A stretch of 64,000 nucleotides of DNA from Acinetobacter pseudolwoffii (GCF_002803605.1 NZ_PHRG01000002.1:1-64000), one strand, 5' to 3'. Positions 19,591 through 28,913 are shown, counted from the stretch's first letter. Program-made: numbers and translations. Notes: a model not told the origin generated them from the letters alone.

Positions 19591-21231
19591 TATTTCATCA
19601 CTAAAAGAATCCTTTTTCTTAGCCCCTGCACAAAGTACAGAATAAATCATTAAATCTAATTCAGATTTTTCCTTATTCAAATATTTACTGAATTTGGATG
19701 TAATTGAACAATCACCATCCGAAATCATTAAAATATCAGCCTTTGTGTAGTCTTTCTCACCTTTAATAATTTCGATAGCTCGTTGGAGTGGTGTTTCAAA
19801 ATTAGTGCCACCATCAAAGCCTTGATCTAAAAATACAAGTAAACCACTCAAATCTTGTGATTCCCGCATTTGAAATTCTTTAATTTGCCCCTCTGCTCCA
19901 AACACAAGAACATATAAATGTCTTTTTTCATTGTTTAAAATTTTTGCTATTGCGAATAATAAAGCTTTAGCTTTTTTCATAGGCAAACCACTCATGCTTG
20001 CAGATGTATCCAAACAAGCAACGATAGGTCCAGTCCACTTTTTATTAGCCTCTAACTGTTCACCATTTATTAAAGTAGTACCTTGAATTTCATACGTTAA
20101 TAAATTTTGCTCAAGTAATCTTGCGTAAAAAAGGTTTTCTAGTGTTTCATCTTCAAGATTAATGAGTTCATTTGGTAATAAACACATTAGGTCAGCACTA
20201 CGATGAATACCATGTACTTCATCTTTACTTCTACTAGAAATTTTACCTTGTTTTTTTCTTTCTTCTGAAATGTAATTCCGTCCCATTTTACGAACTAATT
20301 CTTGAATAGATTTATTATTTTGTATCTCATCTACTAATCTCTGAAGATTAGCTTTTGATTGTTTTAATTGCCTATAAGTAAGTTGTGATTCAGGAAATAG
20401 TTCTAAAAATGACTTCGATTTTTGATACACATCCAAAATATTCTGCAAATTTTGTCCAAATTGCTTTAGTTGATTAACAACCTTAGGCGGAATATTTTCA
20501 TCACTAATTTCTTGCTGATATTCGTTAAGTTCTGAAAGTTCCTGATGCAACTGTTGAATAAATTGAGGATTCAAGATTTGATCTTGATAAAGATTTTGAA
20601 TTTCTTGCCAATCTGGTTCCTGTACTTTCTCCTGTTTGTTTTCCCAATCCCACAATAACCATTTTTTTGCATTAAGCTTATTTCTGGCAAGTTGTTTTAA
20701 TTGTCTAAAGTTTGTTGGCGAATCTGTAAAAGATCCGTATTCTGGAATTTCTGGTTTCGGATAATTATCATCGACAATTAGTGCTTTGGTTTTCTGCTTA
20801 GATACATAATGTTGTGGGGAGTACTCAAGACATTTTATTGAAAAACTGTGACAATTACTATAAATCAATCCATAATAACATCTTTCACTAACATGCGCTT
20901 TGGATTTAGTTGCGACTATTTCATTTCCTACGGGATTTCCATCACGATCACAGGAAACGTAAATTTTATTCCCTAACCAACTACTATCTGTGAACTCACT
21001 AGCTGAACTCAAACGGACAGTACTTTCACGATTGAATAAGCTATCCACGACAATATTAGAGATTTTTTCTCGACCAATATAAATACCTGAATGTTCGACA
21101 GAAGCATATAAGGGAGAATAAACTACACTCCCTTCAATAGGAATAACTGACTTACGAAATTTACTATCTATAAAGTATTTAATAGACTTGAATAATGTAA
21201 ACGTAGACAAATATGCTAAAGCAAAAATCAT
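19579..21231 (-). CDS. ViaA-like vWA-domain protein with N-terminal membrane anchor and LRAT/NlpC-P60-like domain
   Basis: Start taken at the ATG at 21,229-21,231 (AGGA nine bases before it); a TTG at 21,252 overlapping the upstream gene is the alternative. 550 aa from the ATG. Residues 1-20 form a membrane segment (MIFALAYLSTFTLFKSIKYF). Residues about 33-135 look like an LRAT-type papain-fold domain: GSVVYSP, then EHSGIYIG with candidate catalytic H47, and YSNCHSF with candidate nucleophile C127. A long Gln/Leu-rich helical middle follows (about 170-320). The C-terminal vWA domain has a full MIDAS (LDTSASMSG with D408, S410, S412; GGTNFETP; MISDGD) and resembles E. coli ViaA. It partners the RavA-like ATPase upstream. 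An enzymatic effector held by a MoxR/vWA machine is inferred; defence is one possible role. Confidence 0.75.
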   Translation of the reverse strand: MIFALAYLSTFTLFKSIKYFIDSKFRKSVIPIEGSVVYSPLYASVEHSGIYIGREKISNIVVDSLFNRESTVRLSSASEFTDSSWLGNKIYVSCDRDGNPVGNEIVATKSKAHVSERCYYGLIYSNCHSFSIKCLEYSPQHYVSKQKTKALIVDDNYPKPEIPEYGSFTDSPTNFRQLKQLARNKLNAKKWLLWDWENKQEKVQEPDWQEIQNLYQDQILNPQFIQQLHQELSELNEYQQEISDENIPPKVVNQLKQFGQNLQNILDVYQKSKSFLELFPESQLTYRQLKQSKANLQRLVDEIQNNKSIQELVRKMGRNYISEERKKQGKISSRSKDEVHGIHRSADLMCLLPNELINLEDETLENLFYARLLEQNLLTYEIQGTTLINGEQLEANKKWTGPIVACLDTSASMSGLPMKKAKALLFAIAKILNNEKRHLYVLVFGAEGQIKEFQMRESQDLSGLLVFLDQGFDGGTNFETPLQRAIEIIKGEKDYTKADILMISDGDCSITSKFSKYLNKEKSELDLMIYSVLCAGAKKKDSFSDEILII

Positions 21232-21242
21232 ATTCAGCAGTC

Positions 21243-22727
21243 CTATAACCAAATATTGTTTGCTAATTGCTGTTTTAGGACGTCTTGATCCAAGCTAGAT
21301 TCTTCAATAGTTTCAGTCGGAATTTCCTTAGTTGGTTGTTCTAGAAATGTCGTATTAATAGGAGTCGTACCAATTAAGCTTTTCGTTCTGCTATCAACTG
21401 AACAATTTATCACTGTACTGTCTATACTTTTATAGGCCAACCTACTTTCTAAAAAATTAATATTTTGAATTTCGACATTTTCAATATTTTGGAACAAAAA
21501 ATAATTGGAATTAGAGTTAGCATATACCTGATGATGTAATCCAACACGAAAACCTTTACCCTCGTAGATACCTTTAAAATTTTTAATAACTGCATAATCT
21601 CTATAATGTAAATAAGATCTGCCTACACTACCAATTTCAAATAAACTAGATTTTAAAATTTGGATATCTTGTGTCTGTTCGAAATGGAAACCTTGCATCC
21701 CTATACTCGGTTGATTTAATAGTTGTAAGTCTCGAGAATGAGAAATTTTGAAAGGATTTTCTTTTGTTCCATTACCCTTTAAATCTGGATGATGAAATTG
21801 CGCCTCAACTTCTTTAACTCTTGATCTTATTGGCATTGATTTAAGTATTATATCCAATACTTTTTTCGCATTATCAGGGTGATTCCATACGCAGTCTTTT
21901 AAAAGCATTACATCTGAATAATCGACCTGATTTCTACCATTTGTCACTGCAGAAATGCGTAATAAATGCAGTACTTTGATTAATCTACGGTCTGATAGAA
22001 CCTCATCTTTATTCTCTTTAAAAGCTGCTTTACATTCTTTCCAAATTTGCATGACCAGATTTTGTATTTCATTAGGGAAAATGACCTGATTTGCTTGTTG
22101 TCTAACTTCTTCGATTTGCTGATTTCTAAGCTGATACTTACTTTCAATCGTAGTTTTCAAAGGAAGATTAAATAATTGCTGAATCTGATCCTCATCCACA
22201 TAATCTACAAATTTACGCATAAGGAAGCGATCATATAAAGCTGAAAGTTCATCTTGACCAGTAGGTAACTCATTCGATGCAGCAATCAGACAATGTATCG
22301 GTACAACTTCCGCATTCGTACCATTATGATAAATCTTCTCATTCAATATGGTAAGCAACGCATTCAAAATAGAAGAGCTTGCTTTGAAGATTTCATCTAA
22401 AAATGCAATTTGTACGGTCGGCAAATAGCCTGTTGTTTTTCTATGGAAACGATCTTGCTTTAAATCACTCAAAGACAAAGGACCAAATATTTCTTCTGGC
22501 GTAGAAAACTTAGTCAGTAAATACTCAAAGTATTTATCAGTATTTTTCTCACTGGCTAAGGCCTCAGACATTCTACGACTTAGCATACTCTTACCTGTTC
22601 CTGGCGGACCTACAAGTAGGATGTTTTCACCTGCAATAAGACTTAGCAATGCTGATTTTATAACTGCATCCCTACCGATAAAACCCGTATTTAATTGAAC
22701 TAATAATTCTTTGATTGTATCTTTCAT
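21243..22727 (-). CDS. RavA-like MoxR-family AAA+ ATPase with repeat-rich C-terminal tail
   Basis: 494 aa. The AAA+ core (residues 1-300) has Walker A GPPGTGKS (40-47), the MoxR/RavA stretch FEYLLTKFSTPEEIFGPLS, Walker B IAFLDEIFKAS, sensor 1 IAASNELP and arginine-finger region ALYDRFL. This text is close to E. coli RavA. The RavA LARA region is not seen. Instead residues about 318-465 begin GNGTKENPFKISHSRDLQLL and continue in short beta-strand-like steps, as in GLUG or right-handed beta-helix repeats. It probably acts as a chaperone-like ATPase on the vWA protein encoded immediately downstream (the TTG start alternative overlaps its stop). No family member with this tail is known to me as characterised. 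Confidence 0.8.
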   Translation of the reverse strand: MKDTIKELLVQLNTGFIGRDAVIKSALLSLIAGENILLVGPPGTGKSMLSRRMSEALASEKNTDKYFEYLLTKFSTPEEIFGPLSLSDLKQDRFHRKTTGYLPTVQIAFLDEIFKASSSILNALLTILNEKIYHNGTNAEVVPIHCLIAASNELPTGQDELSALYDRFLMRKFVDYVDEDQIQQLFNLPLKTTIESKYQLRNQQIEEVRQQANQVIFPNEIQNLVMQIWKECKAAFKENKDEVLSDRRLIKVLHLLRISAVTNGRNQVDYSDVMLLKDCVWNHPDNAKKVLDIILKSMPIRSRVKEVEAQFHHPDLKGNGTKENPFKISHSRDLQLLNQPSIGMQGFHFEQTQDIQILKSSLFEIGSVGRSYLHYRDYAVIKNFKGIYEGKGFRVGLHHQVYANSNSNYFLFQNIENVEIQNINFLESRLAYKSIDSTVINCSVDSRTKSLIGTTPINTTFLEQPTKEIPTETIEESSLDQDVLKQQLANNIWL

Positions 22728-22942
22728 AAATGTTTTTAATTACTAAAAATAAGCTTTGTTGACTAGTAACTCAAATTTCAAATATAAATTCAACTTAAAA
22801 AATAACAATATAAAAACCATCTAATAGCTGCTAGACAAAACTCGTAACTCTGACCCTAATATTTAATGGTACTCGGTCAAACAAAGACTTCTCTGTAAAA
22901 TTTAAAAAATAAAGATGGTTTTTTATGAATTAATTCCACCAC
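22728..22942. promoter_or_regulatory. Probable promoter region of the AAA-vWA operon
   Basis: 215 bp of AT-rich sequence between the AAA gene start and the right copy of the long repeat. It should hold the operon promoter. No operator-like palindrome is obvious. Confidence 0.35.
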
Positions 22943-23406
22943 TCAGAAACAGGACCATATCCGACTACTGTACTGTAAAGTGCGGATTTGCTGGATAATT
23001 TGGGAAGATCAATCACCCACAAAAAAGTAAAAAATAAACAAAACCCCACCCTACCTTTCACGAATGCCGAAGAAAAATAATCTAAAATCACTAAGTCTCC
23101 ACTATCCTTCTTTTTCCCCCTCAATCAATCTTTCTGCTCTGCTCAAACAGCTCTGTGAGTACACAAAGCTGTGAGTCGAGCAAAGATGTTTGACTGAGCA
23201 CTAAAGATCAATGAGATCAATCATTTTCATTGTCCAAAATGGCAAAGCTAACTAAGCAAAAAATGTAACTCACTGAACTCAGTAAGGTGCATAAGGCTAA
23301 GCTACATCATCAAAGAACTCCTCCTCTTCGATAATCAATCGTGATCGTACTAATAGAGATGGCGTATCTGACACACACTCACCAGTCATTGAATCAAATA
23401 CCCGTT
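22943..23406. repeat. Long direct repeat, right copy (464 bp)
   Basis: Partner of 19,046-19,509. It covers the last 110 bases of the intact helicase gene and the 350 bp beyond its stop. Both copies keep a block with nested inverted repeats (ACAGCT/AGCTGT inside TGCTCAAACA/TGTTTGACTGAGCA, about 23,137-23,203 here) that may form an RNA structure downstream of the helicase message. Confidence 0.85.
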
Positions 23407-25744
23407 GTCCAATTTGGAATTGTGGGGATACATTCTTGTATTTCGCCTGCTTTTTTGCTGTAGTCAAATACTGATAGTTACCAAATACGATACCATGGAA
23501 CTCCAAATAACGTAGATCAGGCTTCTTCGCATTGCGGTCCTTCACTGCAAAAAAACGTACAAAGAAGTTGGCTGCCTTGCTAGGATCAATCACCATTTGC
23601 TTGGTCCTCATATCCAACTTCATTCCAGACACTAGCTTTTGATCAAGGAAGGTTTTCATTGGGATATGTGTCTTTTTCTGTACGGCTGTGAAGGCATCTG
23701 TAATCCATGTAACAGCTTCATCAGGACGAAGTCGATGAGCCCCAAAATAGCGATCTGAACTATAGCGATAAAATCTGTTCACAAAGTATCGGACAACGAT
23801 ATTGTCGGCATAAGCTTTGGCAAGCATAATGACCTTTTCCGACTCGTTCCTCTTCAGAATCTGATAAATGTCCTCAAGATTGCTAATATACGTGGATAAG
23901 ATTGCTATTGTGCTAACCAGTTCTGCTGTGACTTCTGGGTATGGCACAACGTACTTTGCAACCAATCTCTGCACATAAAAATCATCCTCTTCCTGCTCTC
24001 GTAAAATAAATACACTATAGTTTTTCAGCAAAATCTTGCTTTCAGTTTCACGATCAGGCAAATCTTGTGATGTATGACTCTCAGCAAATGGTTCTTCTGG
24101 CCCTTCGTCATCCTCATAAATCGCATATTCGTCATCCTCATAAATCGTATCTTCATCAATCCTATTGCTCATTCTGATGTTACGACTTTCCTTGACTTCT
24201 TGCTCAGTTTTGCAATCCTCAATCTCTGGCTCAACACTCAAGAATATCTCCATGGCAGTATCAATACTATCCTGCTTCTGCTGCTCGTTGCTCTTCTTGG
24301 CTGCACCTAAAAATGACAGTATCGACTTGTCAGTCTTCAGGCTATGATCCTCTCGTAATGTCACATTGCAAGTCGGCAATAACTCCTGAATTCTGAATTT
24401 GAAATACGAAAAATTCTGATAGCTACATGCTTTGTCCATGCGGTAATACGCAGAAGAAATACTGGCAATATTTTTTTTCACAGCCCCATTGATAACAGCA
24501 AATATTTTTGAACCACTAAAGTATTCGAAAGTCTCGTTCAAGGTATTCACCTTCCGATATAGAGATGCATAGGAATGTTTTTCACACTCCTCATCATCGT
24601 CCCCAACCAGTTGATAGTCATCGTATACACTGATCAAAAGATCAGAAACAGTATTAATTTTCTCCAAAAACTGCATATTCTTTTTCAAATAAATGTCATG
24701 TAATTTTTCTGGTGCAACTGTTGTATCTACCGCCATATTGGTATGTAGCACAATGAAGCATGGGACTGTTGCATTTCTCAACCGCCCAAGGAACTGTACC
24801 AGCTCTTCTGGATGTGCATCTTTACCAAGAACAAATACCGAATCAATCTCCTCTTGTAAATTGTTCAAGTTGATTGCCTCATCCATGATGGAAGTACTCA
24901 GCACCACATCAATATCTTTCGGGATCTCCTGCCGATGGAACATTTCCTTCACAGCGTCCTCATGTTTGTTTTTACTATGAACCACAAGCACTTTGAGCTT
25001 GAACATACTTTCAAACAACTTTGCAATCATTTCGCACTTTTTGCGGTTGTTCAGTCGTATCAAAATCTTGCCACGCTTGCCCTCTTTTTTCACAGTGTTG
25101 ATACGGTCCATGACTAAATGGACGAAACTATATTGGTCCCCTTTTTTGAGCAACACCACCTCAACATTTCGGCTCAAACTATTTTCTGAATACACGGTGT
25201 AAGTGTGATCCAGTGGGATATCCAAAGTTTTCCAACAATGCTCCGTAAATGTTGCAGTGAGGAATACGATAGTCGGAAATTTCTTTTTAAGGATGGAATA
25301 CAAGAGGCTATTCAAAGCTTCATAACGATAGCTTCCTGCTGAATAGAGTTTGTGACACTCATCCACAACCAAGAGCGTTTTGTCCTGATATCCTTTTGGC
25401 AAGCACTCTCTCACCTTCTCCAGTTTTTCATAGGTACATATCACTACATACTTGCGACCTTTTCTAAAGGTGGTTTCTGAAGGAACATGTTTGTCATAAA
25501 AAAAATGGTATTCTGTCCCACTGAATTGCTTCTTGTAAGCCTCCTTCAGTTCCGTCACTTTCAATACTGAAGGCATAACTATCAACACATAATCATAGTC
25601 TTTCGAAAACTTTTCAGTGACCACAGTTGTCTTACCAACACCTGTACCAGCCTGAAGCATTGTCAGTGCGTTCTTCTGAACAAATACATCACTATCTGCG
25701 AGATATTGACCCTGCTTCAAGTAAAATTCCTTAAGTTTAGGCAT
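23297..25744 (-). CDS. SF2 DNA/RNA helicase (DECH-box), island-encoded
   Basis: 815 aa. Motor domain in the first 400 residues: Walker A AGTGVGKTT (32-40), motif II VVDECHK, motif III TATF, a second RecA-like lobe with LSTSIMDEAINL, and motif VI QFLGRLRN. The GRLRN form of motif VI and DEC in motif II recall origin-binding helicases such as the herpesvirus UL9 type, so a role in island replication is possible but unproven. Residues about 530-555 are highly acidic and contain a 24-bp tandem duplication in the DNA (24,104-24,127 and 24,128-24,151). The C-terminal half is not recognised. The last 36 codons are duplicated at 19,400-19,509. It lies 56 bp downstream of the integrase gene on the same strand. 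Confidence 0.75.
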   Translation of the reverse strand: MPKLKEFYLKQGQYLADSDVFVQKNALTMLQAGTGVGKTTVVTEKFSKDYDYVLIVMPSVLKVTELKEAYKKQFSGTEYHFFYDKHVPSETTFRKGRKYVVICTYEKLEKVRECLPKGYQDKTLLVVDECHKLYSAGSYRYEALNSLLYSILKKKFPTIVFLTATFTEHCWKTLDIPLDHTYTVYSENSLSRNVEVVLLKKGDQYSFVHLVMDRINTVKKEGKRGKILIRLNNRKKCEMIAKLFESMFKLKVLVVHSKNKHEDAVKEMFHRQEIPKDIDVVLSTSIMDEAINLNNLQEEIDSVFVLGKDAHPEELVQFLGRLRNATVPCFIVLHTNMAVDTTVAPEKLHDIYLKKNMQFLEKINTVSDLLISVYDDYQLVGDDDEECEKHSYASLYRKVNTLNETFEYFSGSKIFAVINGAVKKNIASISSAYYRMDKACSYQNFSYFKFRIQELLPTCNVTLREDHSLKTDKSILSFLGAAKKSNEQQKQDSIDTAMEIFLSVEPEIEDCKTEQEVKESRNIRMSNRIDEDTIYEDDEYAIYEDDEGPEEPFAESHTSQDLPDRETESKILLKNYSVFILREQEEDDFYVQRLVAKYVVPYPEVTAELVSTIAILSTYISNLEDIYQILKRNESEKVIMLAKAYADNIVVRYFVNRFYRYSSDRYFGAHRLRPDEAVTWITDAFTAVQKKTHIPMKTFLDQKLVSGMKLDMRTKQMVIDPSKAANFFVRFFAVKDRNAKKPDLRYLEFHGIVFGNYQYLTTAKKQAKYKNVSPQFQIGQRVFDSMTGECVSDTPSLLVRSRLIIEEEEFFDDVA

Positions 25745-25799
25745 AAGAGCTCCTTTGGGCGTAGGTCATACGCCCAATATTTGTATATGGATTAATGAA

Positions 25800-26993
25800 T
25801 TAGATTGTTGCGCTTTGTTGGCGAATCATATTGGCAACATTTGTAGATGCCTGATGAAGCGTGCTAGATTGCAAATGTGCATAGCGTTGTGTTGTTTGTG
25901 GTGAGGCATGGCCAAGTAATTTCTGCACAACAAAGAGGGATTCCCCACTGTTCACAGCAAGACTGGCAAAACTATGGCGTAAATCATGAATACGCATATT
26001 CGTAATCCCTGCGCACTGCATAATCTTGTCAAAAGTTTTTCGGATATCGTTGTACGGCTTTTGCGTTTGAGGATTGGCAAAGATAAATTCTGAGATTTTC
26101 GGCATAGACTGTAAAACCTCTATAGCATCTTCACTCAAAGTGACATATCGAGCCTTTCCAGATTTGTTGTACTTCAAATGCCAAGATGCTTTGCTAAGAT
26201 CAACATCAGACCACTTCATATCCAAAGCCTCACGCTTTCGAACACCTGTAAGTAGTAAAAACTTGATGATTGCCGCAATCGTCTTGTTACCAATCCCATA
26301 GTAATGAGGATCATTCAGAATCGGCCAAAGTTTCTGAATTTCATCCTCAGACAAGTAACGCTCAATCTGATTGTTCTCTCGCAACTTCTTCACGCGCTTC
26401 ATCGGATTGCTTGCAATCAACTCATGATCAATTGCAGAATTGAAGATCACAGACAATAACGCCCCAATACGATTCACGGTAGCAGGTTTCAGGCCTGTAG
26501 CCTTTGCCGAATGTAAGACATCATTCACCAATGCCATATTCAGCTCATCAAATCTCTTTTCTCCTAGGTAGGGTAAAATGTGTTTCCGTAGTCGTGATTC
26601 GTCATCTCGATATGACCTTTTGCTAACTCTGGCACTTGGTAGATAAACCTCATTAGCAAAATGACGAAATGTCATTTCCTTTTTGCTCTTCTCATCCTCA
26701 GCGAATGGATCCAAGCCTTGTGCTAAACGTGCATGGCATTGCTCAACACGACTCAGCCACTCAGGTAAGAATTTTGTCAGCTCCTCATGTGCACATGACC
26801 CTAAGCCTTGACTGACCTTCTTCCCTTGGTAAGTCAGGCGTACAAGACCACGTACTGCCTTCGCTGTTGCAACTAGACGGAGGCCTTTGACCTGCACTTC
26901 TGGACAAATATTGCGAACATCTTGTTCTTTGCCCCAATTTTCTGGATCTTGTAAGGCCACAAATAGCACTTTCAAACCAGTCTCCATTTTCAT
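25800..26993 (-). CDS. Tyrosine recombinase (island integrase)
   Basis: 397-aa site-specific recombinase expected to integrate and excise the island at the tRNA. The N-terminal arm-binding-like part (residues about 1-90, DUF4102-like with VRGLVRLTYQGKKVSQGLG) is followed by the core-binding domain (MTFRHFANEVYLPSARVSKRS). The catalytic domain has all conserved residues: Arg in LTGVRKREALDMKW, H-x-x-R in IHDLRHSFASLAV, His in LLGHASPQTT and Tyr in QRYAHL. It is placed unusually, mid-island, and transcribed towards the helicase. Confidence 0.9.
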   Translation of the reverse strand: MKMETGLKVLFVALQDPENWGKEQDVRNICPEVQVKGLRLVATAKAVRGLVRLTYQGKKVSQGLGSCAHEELTKFLPEWLSRVEQCHARLAQGLDPFAEDEKSKKEMTFRHFANEVYLPSARVSKRSYRDDESRLRKHILPYLGEKRFDELNMALVNDVLHSAKATGLKPATVNRIGALLSVIFNSAIDHELIASNPMKRVKKLRENNQIERYLSEDEIQKLWPILNDPHYYGIGNKTIAAIIKFLLLTGVRKREALDMKWSDVDLSKASWHLKYNKSGKARYVTLSEDAIEVLQSMPKISEFIFANPQTQKPYNDIRKTFDKIMQCAGITNMRIHDLRHSFASLAVNSGESLFVVQKLLGHASPQTTQRYAHLQSSTLHQASTNVANMIRQQSATI

Positions 26994-27632
26994 AGGTACT
27001 CCAAATTTTGGGTGCAGAAACCTACTTCAAATAATCGAAATCATTTGAAATCAATATGTTTCTACACTAAGGGTTCAATTCAATAATATCTGACTGAGTT
27101 CAATTTCAACTCAGCCAACCAATGACAATTGCAACTTGAAAATGAGCAAGTACCATCTATTGTTTTTCACGGTAGATTTCACCCTGAAAAACCTTGCTGT
27201 TTGCTGCTCGACCAAACAGATACAAGCGTTATATCCGATTTTCAGTCAGCATCATAGCCCCCTACTTTTCTTGCAGAAAATGGACCTACCTGAAAAATTG
27301 CATTTTCAAGTATATGATTATAAAGAATATATGATTTTTAACCATTTGGTAAAAACCATTTACCCCCTAGTAATCACCGACAAAACGGGGAATCCGCTAG
27401 AAGCCGTGGTTTCTAGGGACAAATCGGTTTTCAGGCTAAAAATGGTTAATTTTCACACAAAAACAACTGTACATTTTTCAACCAAACAGTCCGAAAGGTC
27501 AAAAAAAGTGGACCACAGGACTACTAGACAGTGTCACTGTTCATCATCAAAAGGCATCTTCTCTTGCCACCCTTCACTTCACAAAAAGATCAACCGTAAA
27601 GCTTGTTGCCCTACGGTCTTCTTCTCGGTCCA
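26994..27632. other. Gene-poor control region upstream of the integrase
   Basis: 639 bp with no convincing gene. A hairpin CTGAGTT/AACTCAG (27,094-27,114) lies 100 bp upstream of the integrase. AACCATTT occurs twice at 27,341-27,360. A 167-codon plus-strand frame (27,136-27,639) has a Cys/His/Lys-rich, family-less translation and a weak start. The base composition and repeats would suit an origin or regulatory region, but nothing diagnostic is visible. Confidence 0.35.
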
Positions 27633-27914
27633 TCAGTAATCACTAGGTAACAAAATGGTCGTCACCGACCGATCTGCTTCAGTAATGATCCAGATACTCC
27701 CTTCGGCGAATTTGTAACTCGACATGATGCGCAGTGGTAGTAATAGTGCTTCCTCATTGGACTCTCGATCTTCCTCGCATACATCACCCCAATCACCACA
27801 ATGATGACGTAAAAGTAATGCAACGAGGTCAATCTTCTCTGTTTCAGCAAACTGTAAGGCATTTCGTGTAGACACGACTTGGCCCAAAGCGAATAAGGGA
27901 TGCTTTGTCATCAA
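27633..27914 (-). CDS. Small conserved mobile-element protein (often mislabelled restriction subunit)
   Basis: 93 aa. The text FALGQVVSTRNALQFAE, then LLRHHCGDWGDVCEEDRESNE and IWIITEADRSVTTILLPSDY, belongs to a widespread small family found on plasmids and genomic islands. It is frequently annotated as a plasmid-related protein or a type I restriction subunit, without experimental support. The HxxGDWG and EADRSVT blocks are its signature. Function unknown. It is the last gene of a minus-strand run of three small island genes. Confidence 0.75.
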   Translation of the reverse strand: MMTKHPLFALGQVVSTRNALQFAETEKIDLVALLLRHHCGDWGDVCEEDRESNEEALLLPLRIMSSYKFAEGSIWIITEADRSVTTILLPSDY

Positions 27915-27970
27915 AGGTTCTCACATTGGAATCAATAGGGAAAAGTGCAGACAGGTCTGTCGTAGCTGAC

Positions 27971-28312
27971 TCAGATCACGTTAAGTTGATATTGCTCAAA
28001 AATCATATTCGGAACATAGACTAAGATGCCTTCATTGTCGTTGAGCATGATGTAGACCTCATACCAATCCTGCTTTTTCTCCACAAATTCGACCTCACCT
28101 GCATGTAGCTTTTCTGCCAAGCTAAATGTCAAATCGGTAAATGGATCAGTGAGGTCCTGCTCACACTCACAAACAACAAACCACCCATATAGGGTGGCTT
28201 GATATGCTTCTTGGTATTGCTCTTCCAACTCATCCATTGTGGTAGAGATGGCATCAGCAATCGCTTTGTCATGAATAAGTTCTAGGTTTTCCCTAGTGCG
28301 TACAATCTGCAT
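27971..28312 (-). CDS. Hypothetical island protein
   Basis: 113 aa, acidic, soluble, no membrane segment. A predicted helical first half (TMDELEEQYQEAYQATLYGW) is followed by a beta-rich second half (EFVEKKQDWYEVYIMLNDNEGILVYVP). No family is recognised. Its start overlaps the end of the upstream gene by 20 bp, so the two are probably translationally coupled. Confidence 0.6.
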   Translation of the reverse strand: MQIVRTRENLELIHDKAIADAISTTMDELEEQYQEAYQATLYGWFVVCECEQDLTDPFTDLTFSLAEKLHAGEVEFVEKKQDWYEVYIMLNDNEGILVYVPNMIFEQYQLNVI

Positions 28313-28832
28313 CAGGCGATACCTCCTCTGTATGTGCTGTGCTCATTGGTTTTCCTTGTCGCTTTTTGGACTGTCTGCCATTGCCTTGTGACGTAGGGAC
28401 TTCATCAACTACGGCTGCTACAGGTATGCTCTCCAAGCGTGTAGGCCATAACTCGTAATCTTCAATAACTTCTAGCAGTCTTGTCGTCTGTGGATGCAAT
28501 CGAATCACTTTTTGATCAACCAATACAGCGCCGAAAAAGCTTGAATTGTTCACAGACTTTCCAGTAAAGAGTTCCTTGAATGCTGTCGCATGAAATGGCT
28601 TTTGCTCTTTGTGCAATTGGCTCAGTGTCTGCATCACATCTTCCACTAAGATCAGCTCAGCACTAAAGCCACCTGACGATTCGTTCTTGCTCAAGGCAAT
28701 GCCTAATACACCTGTATCATTGTGCTTCCATAGTTGGTAATGTAATTTGTCCTGTGCTCGCTCAGAGAGTTTGTGGCATTGGAAAGTTTGGATCAGGTGA
28801 TATCCCACTTTGTCATTGATACGTGGTTGCAT
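28293..28832 (-). CDS. Hypothetical island protein
   Basis: 179 aa from the ATG at 28,830-28,832, chosen because TAGGA lies eight bases upstream; a longer frame from 28,880 would start inside a terminator hairpin. A soluble N-terminal domain (MQPRINDKVGYHLIQ to about residue 125) is followed by a low-complexity basic tail (QGNGRQSKKRQGKP). Text such as LHYQLWKHNDTGVLGIALSKN suggests a compact alpha/beta fold. Not recognised. Confidence 0.6.
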   Translation of the reverse strand: MQPRINDKVGYHLIQTFQCHKLSERAQDKLHYQLWKHNDTGVLGIALSKNESSGGFSAELILVEDVMQTLSQLHKEQKPFHATAFKELFTGKSVNNSSFFGAVLVDQKVIRLHPQTTRLLEVIEDYELWPTRLESIPVAAVVDEVPTSQGNGRQSKKRQGKPMSTAHTEEVSPDADCTH

Positions 28833-28853
28833 GGTTTTGATTCCTATAGACGT

Positions 28854-28885
28854 AAAAATCCCGATGTACTTAACGTACATCGGGA
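28854..28885 (-). terminator. Terminator behind the secreted protein gene
   Basis: 11-bp perfect stem (28,859-28,869 with 28,875-28,885), then TTTTT on the minus strand. It separates the gene at 28,914-29,378 from the next gene. Its flank TATAGACGTAAAAA recurs beside the terminator at 31,429. Confidence 0.8.
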
Positions 28886-28913
28886 CATAGTAAAAATTAG
28901 GGTTTGACGGGTT

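Noticed and set aside
27136..27639. 167-codon plus-strand ORF
   Set aside because: Composition is atypical (Cys, His, Ser and Lys rich), no family resemblance, weak start, and it overlaps the end of a recognised minus-strand gene. Treated as non-coding control region.
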